From assembly GCF_014698965.1 (NCBI RefSeq), contig NZ_JACXAE010000117.1, positions 1 through 56,986 of the forward strand: 56,986 bases of DNA. The letters are read 5' to 3'. Of the stretch, positions 34,623 through 43,942 are shown piece after piece. The stretch's first letter is position 1; every line of letters begins with the position of its first letter. The notes under the pieces were generated by a model. That model saw only the letters and a list, made by a program, of their open reading frames with translations, searched no databases and was not told the origin of the DNA. Both the position numbers and the translations under genes were made by a program. Origin of the DNA: Iningainema tapete BLCC-T55. Lineage in GTDB: Bacteria > Cyanobacteriota > Cyanobacteriia > Cyanobacteriales > Nostocaceae.

Positions 34623-35690
34623 TCAGCGAATTTTGACAAACCCGGCTTGGGAAATCATTTCCTGTCCTTGTTCAGTTAAAAGAAAGTTGGCGTAAGCAGA
34701 ACCTGCAAGTTGTTCGCTTTGACCATTCTGTTTGACCACCACAAACAGATTGCGAGTAATTGGGTAATTTCCAGATTGGAAAGCCTCGATGTTCAGTTTG
34801 TTCCGTTTACCAGGGCATAAATTCGGGAGGACAAATGGTTCTTGGTAGGGAGCAACATACTGCCCTTGTGTCCGCCCCAACGGCAAGGGCTTGATTGAAC
34901 ATTGGGGAACAACCTCCGGGGCAGAAGCGAAATAGATACCACCAGGACTACCAGCCACTTTTTTTAGTGCTTGGGTGGTAGTGGAAACAAATTCCACATT
35001 GGGCGAGAAAGCTTGACCACCCAATATGTCTTGGACAAAAAGTTCTACAGTGCCACCGTCACTAAGGCGGCGCGAATATGCTTGGATCGGAACATCTGGA
35101 CCACCCAGTTGATTCCAATTTGTCGTCTTACCCGTATAAATCGACCGTAACTGCTCGATAGTTAGTCCGGGAATATTTAGGTTAGGGTTAACTGCTACCC
35201 CTAAGCCATCAATTGCTACGGGAATTTGTTGAAGAGTAAACCCACGTTGCCTTGCACGGCTTAACTCTTGGTCTTGGATGGGTCGTGAAGATTGAGCAAA
35301 CGCTAGTTGACCATCAATTAAAGACTGTATACCAGTACCAGAACCAGGACTACTGCTACTAGGTTCAACATAACGCAGTCGAAACTCTGGTCTTGCCGCT
35401 TGGATTGCTGAATCAACAGAAAGCCGAATTGGTGCCCAAGAAGTACTGCCGCCATAATTAAATAATCCAGTAGGCACATTTTGTACAGAAGTAAAATTAC
35501 TTCCTTGTTGTCCTGACGAAGGTCGATTTCCCGTGTCATTACTACTAGAACTAGGATTATTCGATTGACCAGTGATTTTACTCAAATCCACAGAAGACTT
35601 TCTCGTAAACCACCACAAACCACCAGCGATCAAAGCAAGTGTAATTAGTAAAGATAAGACCAGAATTGGTGTTTCATTTTTTTGTGACAT
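34623..35690 (-). CDS. PstS-like (PBP-like_2) membrane-anchored binding protein, copy 1
   Basis: This 355-residue protein has an N-terminal membrane anchor (ILVLSLLITLALIAGGLWWF), a Ser/Asn-rich linker (about 35-68) and a periplasmic phosphate-binding-type domain: LFNYGGSTSWAPIR, SGTGIQSLIDGQLAFAQSSRPI, AIDGLGVAVNPNLNIPGLT. It lacks a lipobox and is anchored by its helix. No pstCAB genes are near, so it is not an ordinary transport component. It is the last gene after a Ser/Thr kinase and a close paralogue on the same strand, so phosphate or ligand sensing linked to the kinase is a plausible inference. Confidence 0.85.
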   Translation of the reverse strand: MSQKNETPILVLSLLITLALIAGGLWWFTRKSSVDLSKITGQSNNPSSSSNDTGNRPSSGQQGSNFTSVQNVPTGLFNYGGSTSWAPIRLSVDSAIQAARPEFRLRYVEPSSSSPGSGTGIQSLIDGQLAFAQSSRPIQDQELSRARQRGFTLQQIPVAIDGLGVAVNPNLNIPGLTIEQLRSIYTGKTTNWNQLGGPDVPIQAYSRRLSDGGTVELFVQDILGGQAFSPNVEFVSTTTQALKKVAGSPGGIYFASAPEVVPQCSIKPLPLGRTQGQYVAPYQEPFVLPNLCPGKRNKLNIEAFQSGNYPITRNLFVVVKQNGQSEQLAGSAYANFLLTEQGQEMISQAGFVKIR

Positions 35691-35798
35691 AACAAATTAC
35701 CATTGAAAATAATCATTAAGTAGGTAAGCGTAAATAAAAGGCTTGTAGTAAGGGCTTTAGCCCTAAGCAGCCCTGAACGCTCTCACGCTACTACGAAA

Positions 35799-36833
35799 TT
35801 AACGAATTCTCACAAACCCAGCTTTAGCAATTAAATCTTGACCTTGATTTGTCAGCAGCAAATTAGCGTAAGCCTCTCCTGCCTTTTCGTCTATTTGACC
35901 ATTTTGTTTAACAATCACAAATAAACGTCGGGTAATCGGATATTCACCACTTTGAAAAGTAGCTGTATTAAGTTGGTTACGTTTTTGCGGACAATCACTC
36001 AGCGGCACAAAAGGCTGCTGGTAAGGCGAAATTAATTGCTCTGGTTTACGTCCCAATGGGATCGGCTTAACAGTACATTGTCCAACTACTTCCGGTGCTG
36101 AGGCGTAATAAATTCCGCTCCGGTTTTTTGCTACTTGTCCTAAAGCTTGTGTCGTAGTCGGAATAAATTGTACATTTGCCCCAAACTTTTCTTTCTCTAA
36201 AACATTCTCGACAAAAAATTCGATAGTACCTCCTTCTTCCAAACGGCGAGAAAATGGTACTATTGTTAAATTAGGACCACCAACCTGTTGCCAATTAGTA
36301 ATTTTACCAGTGTAAATTTCTTTAAGCTGGGAAAGAGTTAAACCGGGAATGTTAAGATTGGGATTTACTGCGACTGCGATCCCATCGATCGCTACCGGAA
36401 TTTCTTTTAAAGTAAAGCTTTGCTGTTGTGCCTGCTGGTATTCTTCAGGTTTAACTGAACGCGATGACTGAGCAAAGGCTAGCTGGTTATTCAACAGCAT
36501 CTTGATGCCAGTGCCAGAACCAGGAGCGCCTGTAGTGGGATCAGTGTATCGTAGTTGAAATTGAGGTAATGCCGTTTGCATGGCTGAATCAACTTCTTTA
36601 CGAATCGGCGCCCATGTGGTACTACCTCCATAGCTAAATAATCCGGAGGGAACATTGGCAACGCTGGTAAAATTATCACTATTTGATTGCCCTTGTAGTT
36701 GAGTTTGATTGTTGCTCAAAAAACCTAAATTAATACCAGATTTACTAGCTAACCACCAAGCTACTCCACCCACTAACCCTACAGTAATCAGTAGGGCTAG
36801 AACCAAAACTGCTGTTTCGTTTTTTTGCGACAT
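35799..36833 (-). CDS. PstS-like (PBP-like_2) membrane-anchored binding protein, copy 2
   Basis: This 344-residue tandem paralogue of the gene at 34623-35690 starts with the same MSQKNET, has an N-terminal helix (VLVLALLITVGLVGGVAWWL), a shorter linker, then LFSYGGSTTWAPIR, SGTGIKMLLNNQLAFAQSSR and AIDGIAVAVNPNLNIPGLT. It ends LLLTNQGQDLIAKAGFVRIR. The start matches its paralogue closely, so the call is firm. It lies 108 bp before copy 1 and downstream of the kinase, with the relic of a third copy between. Confidence 0.86.
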   Translation of the reverse strand: MSQKNETAVLVLALLITVGLVGGVAWWLASKSGINLGFLSNNQTQLQGQSNSDNFTSVANVPSGLFSYGGSTTWAPIRKEVDSAMQTALPQFQLRYTDPTTGAPGSGTGIKMLLNNQLAFAQSSRSVKPEEYQQAQQQSFTLKEIPVAIDGIAVAVNPNLNIPGLTLSQLKEIYTGKITNWQQVGGPNLTIVPFSRRLEEGGTIEFFVENVLEKEKFGANVQFIPTTTQALGQVAKNRSGIYYASAPEVVGQCTVKPIPLGRKPEQLISPYQQPFVPLSDCPQKRNQLNTATFQSGEYPITRRLFVIVKQNGQIDEKAGEAYANLLLTNQGQDLIAKAGFVRIR

Positions 36834-36856
36834 AGCCGTTTTTCGGTTAATGTTTT

Positions 36857-36930
36857 TTATTTAATTCTGACAAATCCAGCCTTTTCAATTAGCTCTTGCC
36901 CTTATGGGGTGAGCAGCCAAGGCTAGTAGC
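36857..36930 (-). pseudogene. Relic of a third PstS-like copy (C-terminal end only)
   Basis: On the minus strand the sequence ending at the TAA 36859-36857 reads LLTP, stop, GQELIEKAGFVRIK, stop. This matches the end of copy 2 (LLLTNQGQDLIAKAGFVRIR) almost residue for residue, with a TAA where a Gln or Asn-Gln pair is expected. Nothing of the rest of the gene remains. So three tandem copies once followed the kinase. Confidence 0.8.
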
Positions 36931-36946
36931 GCCGAAAAGAGTAGAT

Positions 36947-38341
36947 TTATAAAAATAGAGATAACAATTTGTAAATTAAACGGAATAAAGCTGTAAGTGC
37001 GATCGCTATTAAACCAGCCGCAACACATAACATGACAACATCTGGAAAACTTAAACCACCGCGCAAAAAGGGTAAAAAATAGATTAAAGCCACCTCCACT
37101 GCTGCTATAATTAGCATCTCAGTTTTTTCAATCCATCGTCGCCTTTGACCAAAAATCAGTACTGAGACAATCACCACCGCAGCAGCCAAGGTAATTAATG
37201 GGACTTTGAGTACACTGTAGGCGGAGATCGCAATCCATCCGCCTTCAAAACCACTAAACCCAGCACCCACTAGAGTTTCCAGTAGAGAAAATTGCGGTAC
37301 CGAGGGAGTACGCACGGGAGGAGGCTGTTTTTTTTGTGCTGGTTGTGGTTGGCGGGGATTAACTTGTGTGGGGGCTATTGGTTTGGCAGGAGAATTAAGT
37401 GCATCCAACACTTCTTGGGCTGATTGATAGCGTGCAGCTGCTGCTGGGAGAAGCATTTTATCTAAAACATCAGCAACGTGAGGGTTAACATTTACGTACT
37501 GACGCCATTTCCACTGGTTACTATAAGCGTCAAATAGATGAGCGATCTCCTGCTGACCTGTTAGTAACATGACGATAGTTACTGCCAAGGCGTACAAGTC
37601 AGTGGAGGGAAATACTTGACTACCAGCCATTTGTTCTGGTGGTGCGAATCCCAAAGAAAAAATTCCGGTGGAAGAAGCCGTTGCCCCTGGTGGAGAAGAT
37701 GCCACTTGCTTAACTGCACCAAAATCGAGCAAGTAGAGTTTGCCATTGCGATGGCGCATAATATTCGAGGGTTTAATATCTCGATGAATAATGCCTTGAT
37801 CGTGAACAAACTTGAGAATCTTGAGAATTTCTTGCAGGACGAACATTGCTTCAGATTCAGAGAACTTGCCCTTTTGAGCTAATTCTTCCTCTAAATTTTG
37901 TCCGTCAATGTATTCTTGTACTAAGTAAAAAAACTGGTCTTGAATTCCTCCTTGTAAGCTAGGAACGATCACAGGAAAGAAAGCAAACAAGTCAGGAATT
38001 TGCTCGTGTTGATGACCGATATCTTCTAAAACTACTGCTTCACGTTCAAACAAATCTTGTGCCAGTTGCATTTGAGTCGGACTCAAATCTCCTGCTGGCT
38101 GAAATTGTTTAACCACGCAGTAACGCATTCCTGGGGTATAGCGATCGCGTGCTAAAAATGCTGCCCCAAATCCACCCCGCCCCAGTAGCTTTGTTGGTAG
38201 ATAGCGCCCGACTAAAATTAGCGGCATTCCACAGGTGGTACAGAATTTTTGTTGTACCGTTCTGAGAGTGCGAACATCATCTAAATCCGAGAAATGATTT
38301 TGTGGGCGAGGGCAACGTGGACGAGTGCAGTAAATTTCCAT
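36947..38341 (-). CDS. Membrane Ser/Thr protein kinase with an N-terminal zinc ribbon
   Basis: This 464-residue protein has a four-cysteine zinc-ribbon-like start (YCTRPRCPRPQ, FCTTCGMPLIL). The Hanks-type kinase spans about 44-310: LGRGGFGAAFLARD, VVKQF as the ATP-binding Lys, IHRDIKPSNIM catalytic loop, LLDFGAVKQV, and APPEQ. A Pro/Gln-rich linker (about 315-345) leads to four membrane helices (about 360-460). This is the common cyanobacterial zinc-ribbon kinase layout. All catalytic residues are present. It is the first gene of a possible operon with two PstS-like proteins; phosphorylation targets are unknown. Confidence 0.9.
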   Translation of the reverse strand: MEIYCTRPRCPRPQNHFSDLDDVRTLRTVQQKFCTTCGMPLILVGRYLPTKLLGRGGFGAAFLARDRYTPGMRYCVVKQFQPAGDLSPTQMQLAQDLFEREAVVLEDIGHQHEQIPDLFAFFPVIVPSLQGGIQDQFFYLVQEYIDGQNLEEELAQKGKFSESEAMFVLQEILKILKFVHDQGIIHRDIKPSNIMRHRNGKLYLLDFGAVKQVASSPPGATASSTGIFSLGFAPPEQMAGSQVFPSTDLYALAVTIVMLLTGQQEIAHLFDAYSNQWKWRQYVNVNPHVADVLDKMLLPAAAARYQSAQEVLDALNSPAKPIAPTQVNPRQPQPAQKKQPPPVRTPSVPQFSLLETLVGAGFSGFEGGWIAISAYSVLKVPLITLAAAVVIVSVLIFGQRRRWIEKTEMLIIAAVEVALIYFLPFLRGGLSFPDVVMLCVAAGLIAIALTALFRLIYKLLSLFL

Positions 38342-38437
38342 GTTTATTCTTCGTCAAGCATCAAGAGTCTTTTGTCACTTGTCAAGAGTCTTTTACTAAT
38401 GACAAATGACTAATGACTAATGACCAATGACAAAACT

Positions 38438-39448
38438 TTAGTCTTCATCAGAGTCGGGCATTCCTGCATCCAATGCATTAAGTGCCAAGCTTTTATGTGA
38501 TGACTTTAACACATCTAAATTCCATCCGGGGGTAGCAAATTGAGGCAAAATTTCTCGGCTGAAAGCTTCTGCCGCCTTAGATTTATAGCGATTGGGATTA
38601 AAAATTAACCACAATGTCCGCTTGACGATCACACCTTCAATGGGAGCACAATGTAGCACACCCATTTGTAACTCTTTAGCAATTGCCGAAGTAGAGACAA
38701 AGGCAGCGCCCAAACCTGACTGCACAGCATTCTTAATTGCTTCGATGGAATTTAGTTCCATTTCTATTCTAAAACGTCGTGTATCTATGTCAGAGCGGGA
38801 GAGTACTTGGTCAATCACCTTGCGGATAGTTGATTGGGAGTCAAGAGCGATAAACTGTAGTTTATAAAGATCTTCTCTGTGAATTGCCTCTAGTTTGGCA
38901 AAGGGATGTAACACAGGGATAATCAGCGCTAGCTCATCTTCTGCATAAGGGATAATTTCCAAGGATTCCGCCAGTTCTCCTGGGATCTCACCTCCAATAA
39001 TTGCTAAATCAACCTGTCCATTGGCTACACTCCAAGCAGTTCTGCGTGTAGAGTGGACGTGCAGTTGCACTGCCACATCTGGGTATTTTTGCCGAAACAT
39101 GCCAATCATTCGGGGGAGAAGATAAGTACCGGTGGTTTGAGAAGCACCGACAATCAAAGTACCACCTTGAAGATTTTGTAGATCTTCAATCGCACGACAG
39201 GTTTCTTGGCATAGACTCAGGATTTTTTCCCCGTAGCTGAGGAGTAAATGTCCGGCTTCGGTTAGTTGGGCACGACGCCCACCGCGATCAAATAACGGGA
39301 CATCTAATTGCCGCTCGAGATTTTGCACTTGCAAACTCACAGCAGGTTGGGAGACATAGAGGCTATCAGCAGCACGCTTGAAGCTCCCTTCTGCAGCGAT
39401 CGCTTTGAGGATACGTAACTGATCTAAAGTGAAAGGAAGGTCAGACAT
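38438..39448 (-). CDS. rbcR: LysR-family regulator, RbcR/Ycf30 type
   Basis: This 336-residue protein has the LysR winged HTH at residues 8-66 ([29 protein letters not shown]) and an effector domain at about 95-300 starting [19 protein letters not shown]. The near-plastid spelling of these blocks matches RbcR/CbbR-type proteins, which control RuBisCO and, in some cyanobacteria, NDH-1 genes of the CO2-concentrating mechanism in response to metabolites such as RuBP or 2-phosphoglycolate. It is divergent from nnrU-trx-ndhF-ndhD, a linkage that fits control of carbon and electron flow. Confidence 0.88.
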   Translation of the reverse strand: MSDLPFTLDQLRILKAIAAEGSFKRAADSLYVSQPAVSLQVQNLERQLDVPLFDRGGRRAQLTEAGHLLLSYGEKILSLCQETCRAIEDLQNLQGGTLIVGASQTTGTYLLPRMIGMFRQKYPDVAVQLHVHSTRRTAWSVANGQVDLAIIGGEIPGELAESLEIIPYAEDELALIIPVLHPFAKLEAIHREDLYKLQFIALDSQSTIRKVIDQVLSRSDIDTRRFRIEMELNSIEAIKNAVQSGLGAAFVSTSAIAKELQMGVLHCAPIEGVIVKRTLWLIFNPNRYKSKAAEAFSREILPQFATPGWNLDVLKSSHKSLALNALDAGMPDSDED

Positions 39449-39809
39449 AAGGCTAAACCCACAAACAAGAAAGGAGCATCATTGAGGCATACGTACCAAC
39501 GCACCATCTTCTGAACGCAGCCACACCCCGGATCTCTCCTGAGGTGAACAAGCGCGACTTAAAAGGAGCGTTGCTTTCAATCCATAAGAAATTCTCACAT
39601 TGGATGTGTTCTGAGTTGTTTGTTTGTCAAAAACAAACCAGCAATTCATAGTTTTGTGATTGAGCCGCGTCATTTATTGCATCTTAAACTTGGAGGCTTT
39701 ACTCGAAAAAGACAGTAGCACAACATCTTGACTAAAGTCCCCCTTTGAATAGTTTGTGGTATAGATTGTACTGTGTTAAGTTTTCCTTAAATTACTTCTA
39801 TGAGTGTAT
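39449..39809. promoter_or_regulatory. Divergent promoter region of rbcR and nnrU
   Basis: 361 bp between two divergent starts. LysR proteins usually bind here through T-N11-A sites; several such spacings exist but none is distinctive. A 64-codon open stretch on the minus strand (39673-39479) does not look like a convincing gene. No other structure seen. Confidence 0.45.
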
Positions 39810-40526
39810 ATGATGCTGCCGACTTGGTTAACTTCTAGCCATTTTGTCATGCTGGGACTACAATTGGGTTTTGTGATTGTTCATAGTGGCGGCGCTGCTG
39901 TGCGCCCTTGGGCAGAAAAATATATTGGTAGTAGGCTTTATCGCGTGTTGTTTGCGGTTGTCAGTCTTCCGTTTGCTGCCATTTTAATTATTTACTTTTT
40001 TAACCATCGCTATGATGGTCTGCGGCTTTGGCAGCTTGGGGGCATACCAGGAGTGCAGGAATTAGTTTGGGTACTGTCGGCAATTTCATTTTTGTTTTTG
40101 TATCCTGCTACATTCAATCTACTAGAAATCGCTGCTATTCAAAAGCCCTCTGTTCATTTGTACGAAACTGGAATTATTCGCATTACCCGTCATCCACAGA
40201 TGGTGGGACAGGTAATTTGGTGTTTTGCCCATACTCTTTGGCTGGGAACCTCTTTTACCCTTGTCACCTCAATTGGATTGGTTTTACACCATTTATTTGG
40301 CGTGTGGCATGGCGATCGCCGTCTGTTGCATCGTTATGGTGAAGCTTTTGCACAAGTAAGACAGCGTACTTCCGTCATTCCCTTTGCCGCTATTCTCGAC
40401 GGTCGTCAATCTATCAAATGGCAGGAATTTTTGCGTCCCGCTTACTTGGGTGTCGCCATCTTTGTGCTACTACTGTGGTGGTCCCATCCTCTGTTGCTTA
40501 CGGCAACTAGTAGAGTAAGATTATAA
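39810..40526 (+). CDS. NnrU-family membrane protein (15-cis-zeta-carotene isomerase-like)
   Basis: About 238 residues from the ATG at 39810 (a second ATG follows directly; a GTG two codons earlier is also possible). There are five to six membrane helices and the family signature GIIRITRHPQMVGQVIWCFAHTLWLG, plus HHLFGVWHGDRRLLHRYGEAF, providing the histidines that in plant Z-ISO hold heme b. NnrU proteins were first linked to nitrite/NO respiration; the plant and cyanobacterial branch includes Z-ISO, which isomerises the 15-cis bond of zeta-carotene. The cyanobacterial setting favours the Z-ISO-like role, but a second function is possible. Confidence 0.8.
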   Translation: MMLPTWLTSSHFVMLGLQLGFVIVHSGGAAVRPWAEKYIGSRLYRVLFAVVSLPFAAILIIYFFNHRYDGLRLWQLGGIPGVQELVWVLSAISFLFLYPATFNLLEIAAIQKPSVHLYETGIIRITRHPQMVGQVIWCFAHTLWLGTSFTLVTSIGLVLHHLFGVWHGDRRLLHRYGEAFAQVRQRTSVIPFAAILDGRQSIKWQEFLRPAYLGVAIFVLLLWWSHPLLLTATSRVRL

Positions 40527-41042
40527 GTCTAGGCTGATCCCAATTGACAGCAAACCATAACAAACATATTAAGAATTAAACTCATCTATTGCTACCAAAT
40601 CAATGTAGGATCAATACAAATGGCTGTTAGTGGGGGTGCACTTTGTCGATTTAAAATTTTATTTTTGTAGTTGCAAGTAAGGTTGTCTTTATGTGCTTTG
40701 TAAATGGCAAGTCGCTCTAATTTCACCAAAAGGCAGGGGCAATTAGGAGTAAAAAATTCACAGAAAGCCACCGTGATTGCGCTGGCTTTTTTGTCAGCAC
40801 CACAATTAAAGCCAACTAAAGTAGCCTGCGTTTTTGAAACAAAAGTTATTGCCTATATGAACACAAGAACAACAATTGCTTGCAACACCCTAGCACCGCT
40901 ACGCGGAGGTCACGCATTCAAAAGTCAAAAGACTTCTCTAGTGAGCTTTTGTGCCATTTTGAATGGTAGCTTTATTTCCGCCGTTACGTACTAGTAACTG
41001 ATGGCTAGTTTGATATGAAAACCCTGTAATTTAAGAGGCATC
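40527..41042. other. Interval upstream of the thioredoxin-like gene, no supported gene
   Basis: 516 bp. One 96-codon open stretch (40704-40994) has an irregular composition and no recognisable domain, and I do not call it a gene. It contains CACCGCTACGCGGAGG, a small inverted repeat of a kind common between cyanobacterial genes, and probably the promoter for the thioredoxin-like gene. Confidence 0.45.
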
Positions 41043-41411
41043 ATGGTGTTGTCGGTAAGTGAGCGGACATTTACTCAAGAAGTTTTAGAATCTCCAATTC
41101 CCGTTTTAGTTAATTTTGAAGCACCTTGGTGCGGCTTATGTCGCATCATTCACCCATTGTTATTACAGTTTCATTCTCAATCCAGTGAGCAAATTAAGTT
41201 AGTTGGGGTGAATGCAGATGATAATTTTAAACTGTCAACTACCTATAGACTGAAATCACTGCCAACCTTACTACTGATTGAAAATGGCATTGTCAAAGAG
41301 CGTTTGGAAGGTTTTCGCGGTAGAGAAGATTTACTTCTTGCCTTAGCAGAAATTAAAGTCAAATATACCAATCGCTCACAGACTTACATGCCGGTAACAG
41401 CAAGGGTGTAG
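41043..41411 (+). CDS. Thioredoxin-like protein with a WCGLC active site
   Basis: This 122-residue thioredoxin fold protein has FEAPWCGLCRIIHP, redox cysteines 30 and 33, and the cis-proline loop RLKSLPTLLLIENG. Standard thioredoxins have WCGPC; here the Pro is Leu, a change known in some atypical thioredoxins to shift redox potential or partner choice. The C-terminal tail of about 15 residues (TNRSQTYMPVTARV) is extra. It lies between nnrU and ndhF in the NDH-1 neighbourhood, so redox control of that complex is possible. A hairpin terminator (41440-41473) follows, so it may be transcribed alone. Confidence 0.87.
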   Translation: MVLSVSERTFTQEVLESPIPVLVNFEAPWCGLCRIIHPLLLQFHSQSSEQIKLVGVNADDNFKLSTTYRLKSLPTLLLIENGIVKERLEGFRGREDLLLALAEIKVKYTNRSQTYMPVTARV

Positions 41412-41439
41412 ATTCCCAAATCTAAAACCAAACTTAATA

Positions 41440-41473
41440 ACCCCACCTGATTACTGTCAAGTGGGGTATTTTA
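41440..41473 (+). terminator. Hairpin terminator after the thioredoxin-like gene
   Basis: ACCCCAC and GTGGGGT arms around a 14-base loop, followed by ATTTTAT, 28 bp past the stop codon. Confidence 0.65.
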
Positions 41474-41590
41474 TGCTTGGAGGTGTGTGTCACAATTGTT
41501 AACAGTTCCGAGGCGGACAGTTGTTTGTGGTTCAAACTATCCGCAGCACAGTCCAAAATTAGTGAAGAATTATAAAAATAGGCGTCAGTG

Positions 41591-43690
41591 ATGGAAGCAA
41601 TCTATCAAAATGCCTGGCTGATTCCGGTCTTACCTCTTCTTGGGGCAATGCTGGTCGGTCTAGGGCTAATATCATTAAATCAGGTGACGAATCGCCTGCG
41701 GCAGCTAAATGCGGTCTTGATTATCTCGTTGATGGGAATCGCCTGCGGGATGTCAATCGCCTTGCTGGTGAGTCAAATTCAAGGACACGCCCCCTATATC
41801 AACACCATAGAATGGGCAGCAGCAGGTAATTTCCACTTGAGCATGGGCTACACTGTTGACCACCTAACAGCTATGATGCTGGTGATTGTGACCACAGTAG
41901 CACTCTTGGTCATGATTTACACAGATGGCTACATGTCTCACGATCCCAGCTATGTCCGGTTTTACGCCTATCTCAGCTTGTTTGGTTCCTCCATGTTGGG
42001 TTTGGTCGTAAGTCCCAATCTGGTACAGATTTATATCTTCTGGGAACTAGTTGGGATGTGCTCGTACTTGCTGGTAGGTTTTTGGTACGATCGCTCAACA
42101 GCTGCAGATGCAGCGCAAAAAGCATTTGTCACCAACCGTGTCGGTGACTTTGGTTTGCTGTTAGGCATTTTGGGTCTTTTTTGGGCAACAGGAAGCTTTG
42201 ATTTCGGTGAGATCGGCTCTCGCCTCGCAGAACTTGTGCAAACAGGTTCCCTCAGCAACGTTATCGCCATTGTGTTTGCGATTTTAGTGTTCTTAGGTCC
42301 GGTGGCTAAATCAGCCCAATTCCCCCTGCATGTCTGGCTACCAGATGCAATGGAAGGTCCCACCCCCATCTCAGCATTAATTCATGCGGCAACGATGGTG
42401 GCAGCCGGAGTTTTCTTGGTTGCCCGGATGTACCCGGTGTTTGAACACGTTCCGGCAGCAATGAACGTAATTGCCTTTACTGGGGCATTTACAGCGTTTT
42501 TGGGAGCAACGATTGCCATTACTCAAAACGACATTAAAAAAGGTTTAGCTTACTCCACCATTTCCCAACTCGGCTATATGGTGATGGCAATGGGAGTAGG
42601 CGCTTACAGTGCTGGTCTGTTCCACCTGATGACCCACGCCTACTTTAAAGCAATGTTGTTCCTTGGTTCTGGTTCCGTAATTCACGGTATGGAAGCAGTC
42701 GTCGGTCACGATCCGGCTTTAGCTCAGGATATGCGTTTAATGGGAGGACTGCGGAAATACATGCCCGTAACAGCGATTACCTTCTTCATCGGTTGCGTGG
42801 CAATTTCTGGTATCCCTCCCTTTGCTGGATTCTGGTCAAAAGATGAAATTCTTGGTCAAACGTTTGCCGCTAACCCCTTTCTTTGGTTTATTGGTTGGCT
42901 AACCGCTGGAATTACCGCTTTTTACATGTTCCGGATGTATTTCACCACTTTTGAAGGTAAATTCCGGGGTAATCAGCGCCAACTATGGCAGAAACTGAAG
43001 TCTTTTGAGGGCATGGCAATTGTCACAGGTTTTGAAGCTGTTCCAGCTTTTGGTCCTGGTGCAATGACAAAGGGAGAACTCGAAGCTACTGCACACGAAC
43101 ATCATGATGACCACGATCATGGTCATGGTCATAGTGAGTATCCTCATGAGTCACCGTGGACGATGACTCTGCCATTAGCACTGTTGGCAATTCCTTCTAT
43201 GGTAATTGGTTTAGTGGGAACACCCTTTGCCAACTATTTTGAGGAGTTTATCTATTCTCCTACCGAAACCTTAGAGGAAGTGGTAGAAGCTGCTGCTTTA
43301 TTTGACCCAAATGAATTTTATGTCATGGCAGGCGCTTCTGTGGGAATTTCTTTGATTGGGATTACCATCGCTTCGCTCATCTACTTGTGGGGTAAGATCA
43401 ACCCGGTGGCGATCGCTACTAAAATCAAATCACTTTACGAGCTATCCCTCAACAAGTGGTACTTTGATGACATTTACCATCGCGTGTTTGTTGTGGGATT
43501 GCGTAGAGTTGCCAGACAAGTGATGGAAGTTGACTTCCGCGTCGTTGATGGTGCTGTTAACCTCACAGGTATTTTCACTCTAGTTAGTGGCGAAGGGTTG
43601 AAATACCTGGAAAACGGTCGCGCCCAGTTCTACGCCTTGATTATTTTTGCGGCTGTGTTGGGCTTGGTGATTGTTTTTGGTGTGACTTGA
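41591..43690 (+). CDS. ndhF: NAD(P)H-quinone oxidoreductase (NDH-1) subunit 5, NdhF
   Basis: This is a 699-residue proton-pumping antiporter-like subunit of the thylakoid NDH-1 complex, which takes part in respiration and cyclic electron flow around photosystem I. The start is the ATG at 41591 (a GTG directly before it is less likely). Typical blocks: YTVDHLTAMMLVIVT, FWELVGMCSYLLVGFWY, the proton-path GPVAKSAQFPLHVWLPDAMEGPTPISALIHAATMV, and FSKDEIL-like WSKDEILGQTF. The last helices include the long amphipathic helix HL region. A His/Asp-rich loop lies at about 497-516 (HEHHDDHDHGHGH), which may bind metal. It is followed by ndhD on the same strand. Confidence 0.96.
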   Translation: MEAIYQNAWLIPVLPLLGAMLVGLGLISLNQVTNRLRQLNAVLIISLMGIACGMSIALLVSQIQGHAPYINTIEWAAAGNFHLSMGYTVDHLTAMMLVIVTTVALLVMIYTDGYMSHDPSYVRFYAYLSLFGSSMLGLVVSPNLVQIYIFWELVGMCSYLLVGFWYDRSTAADAAQKAFVTNRVGDFGLLLGILGLFWATGSFDFGEIGSRLAELVQTGSLSNVIAIVFAILVFLGPVAKSAQFPLHVWLPDAMEGPTPISALIHAATMVAAGVFLVARMYPVFEHVPAAMNVIAFTGAFTAFLGATIAITQNDIKKGLAYSTISQLGYMVMAMGVGAYSAGLFHLMTHAYFKAMLFLGSGSVIHGMEAVVGHDPALAQDMRLMGGLRKYMPVTAITFFIGCVAISGIPPFAGFWSKDEILGQTFAANPFLWFIGWLTAGITAFYMFRMYFTTFEGKFRGNQRQLWQKLKSFEGMAIVTGFEAVPAFGPGAMTKGELEATAHEHHDDHDHGHGHSEYPHESPWTMTLPLALLAIPSMVIGLVGTPFANYFEEFIYSPTETLEEVVEAAALFDPNEFYVMAGASVGISLIGITIASLIYLWGKINPVAIATKIKSLYELSLNKWYFDDIYHRVFVVGLRRVARQVMEVDFRVVDGAVNLTGIFTLVSGEGLKYLENGRAQFYALIIFAAVLGLVIVFGVT

Positions 43691-43699
43691 TTGAAATGG

Positions 43700-43774
43700 A
43701 ACCACAGATGGACACAGATGGACACAGATAAAAGAGATTCATCTGTGTTTATCGGTGTTAATCTGTGGTTTTTT
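43700..43774. repeat. Long imperfect inverted repeat with T-tract between ndhF and ndhD
   Basis: AACCACAGAT at 43700-43709 pairs with ATCTGTGGTT at 43761-43770. Between them are GACACAGATG units and their partners, then TTTTTT. A half copy (CATCTGTGTTTATCTGTGG) precedes the exported TPR gene near 16294. The hairpin could attenuate ndhD expression from the ndhF promoter. Confidence 0.7.
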
Positions 43775-43942
43775 ACAATTCTTGCTTTGCCAAAGGATGA
43801 AGGCAGAGGATACTTTACTTTCCTTCATCCTTCTTTATGTTTATTAAATAAACTTGAGAATGAAGACGAAGTTCTCGAAAAACTGCTAGTAAGTAGCTAG
43901 TAGTTGATAGCCGAAAAACATTATTGCTTACTTAAGAGTTCA

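Noticed and set aside
39479-39673. 64-codon open stretch upstream of rbcR on the same strand
   Set aside because: No recognisable domain, mixed composition with no gene-like pattern, and it lies in the divergent promoter region. It could be a small gene, but I cannot support it.
40704-40994. 96-codon open stretch before the thioredoxin-like gene
   Set aside because: Irregular composition, small inverted repeats inside it and no similarity to a known family that I recognise. More likely non-coding leader sequence.
43691-43900. 69-codon open stretch between ndhF and ndhD
   Set aside because: It consists largely of the ACAGATG inverted repeat and its partner arm, so the reading frame is a by-product of the repeat.
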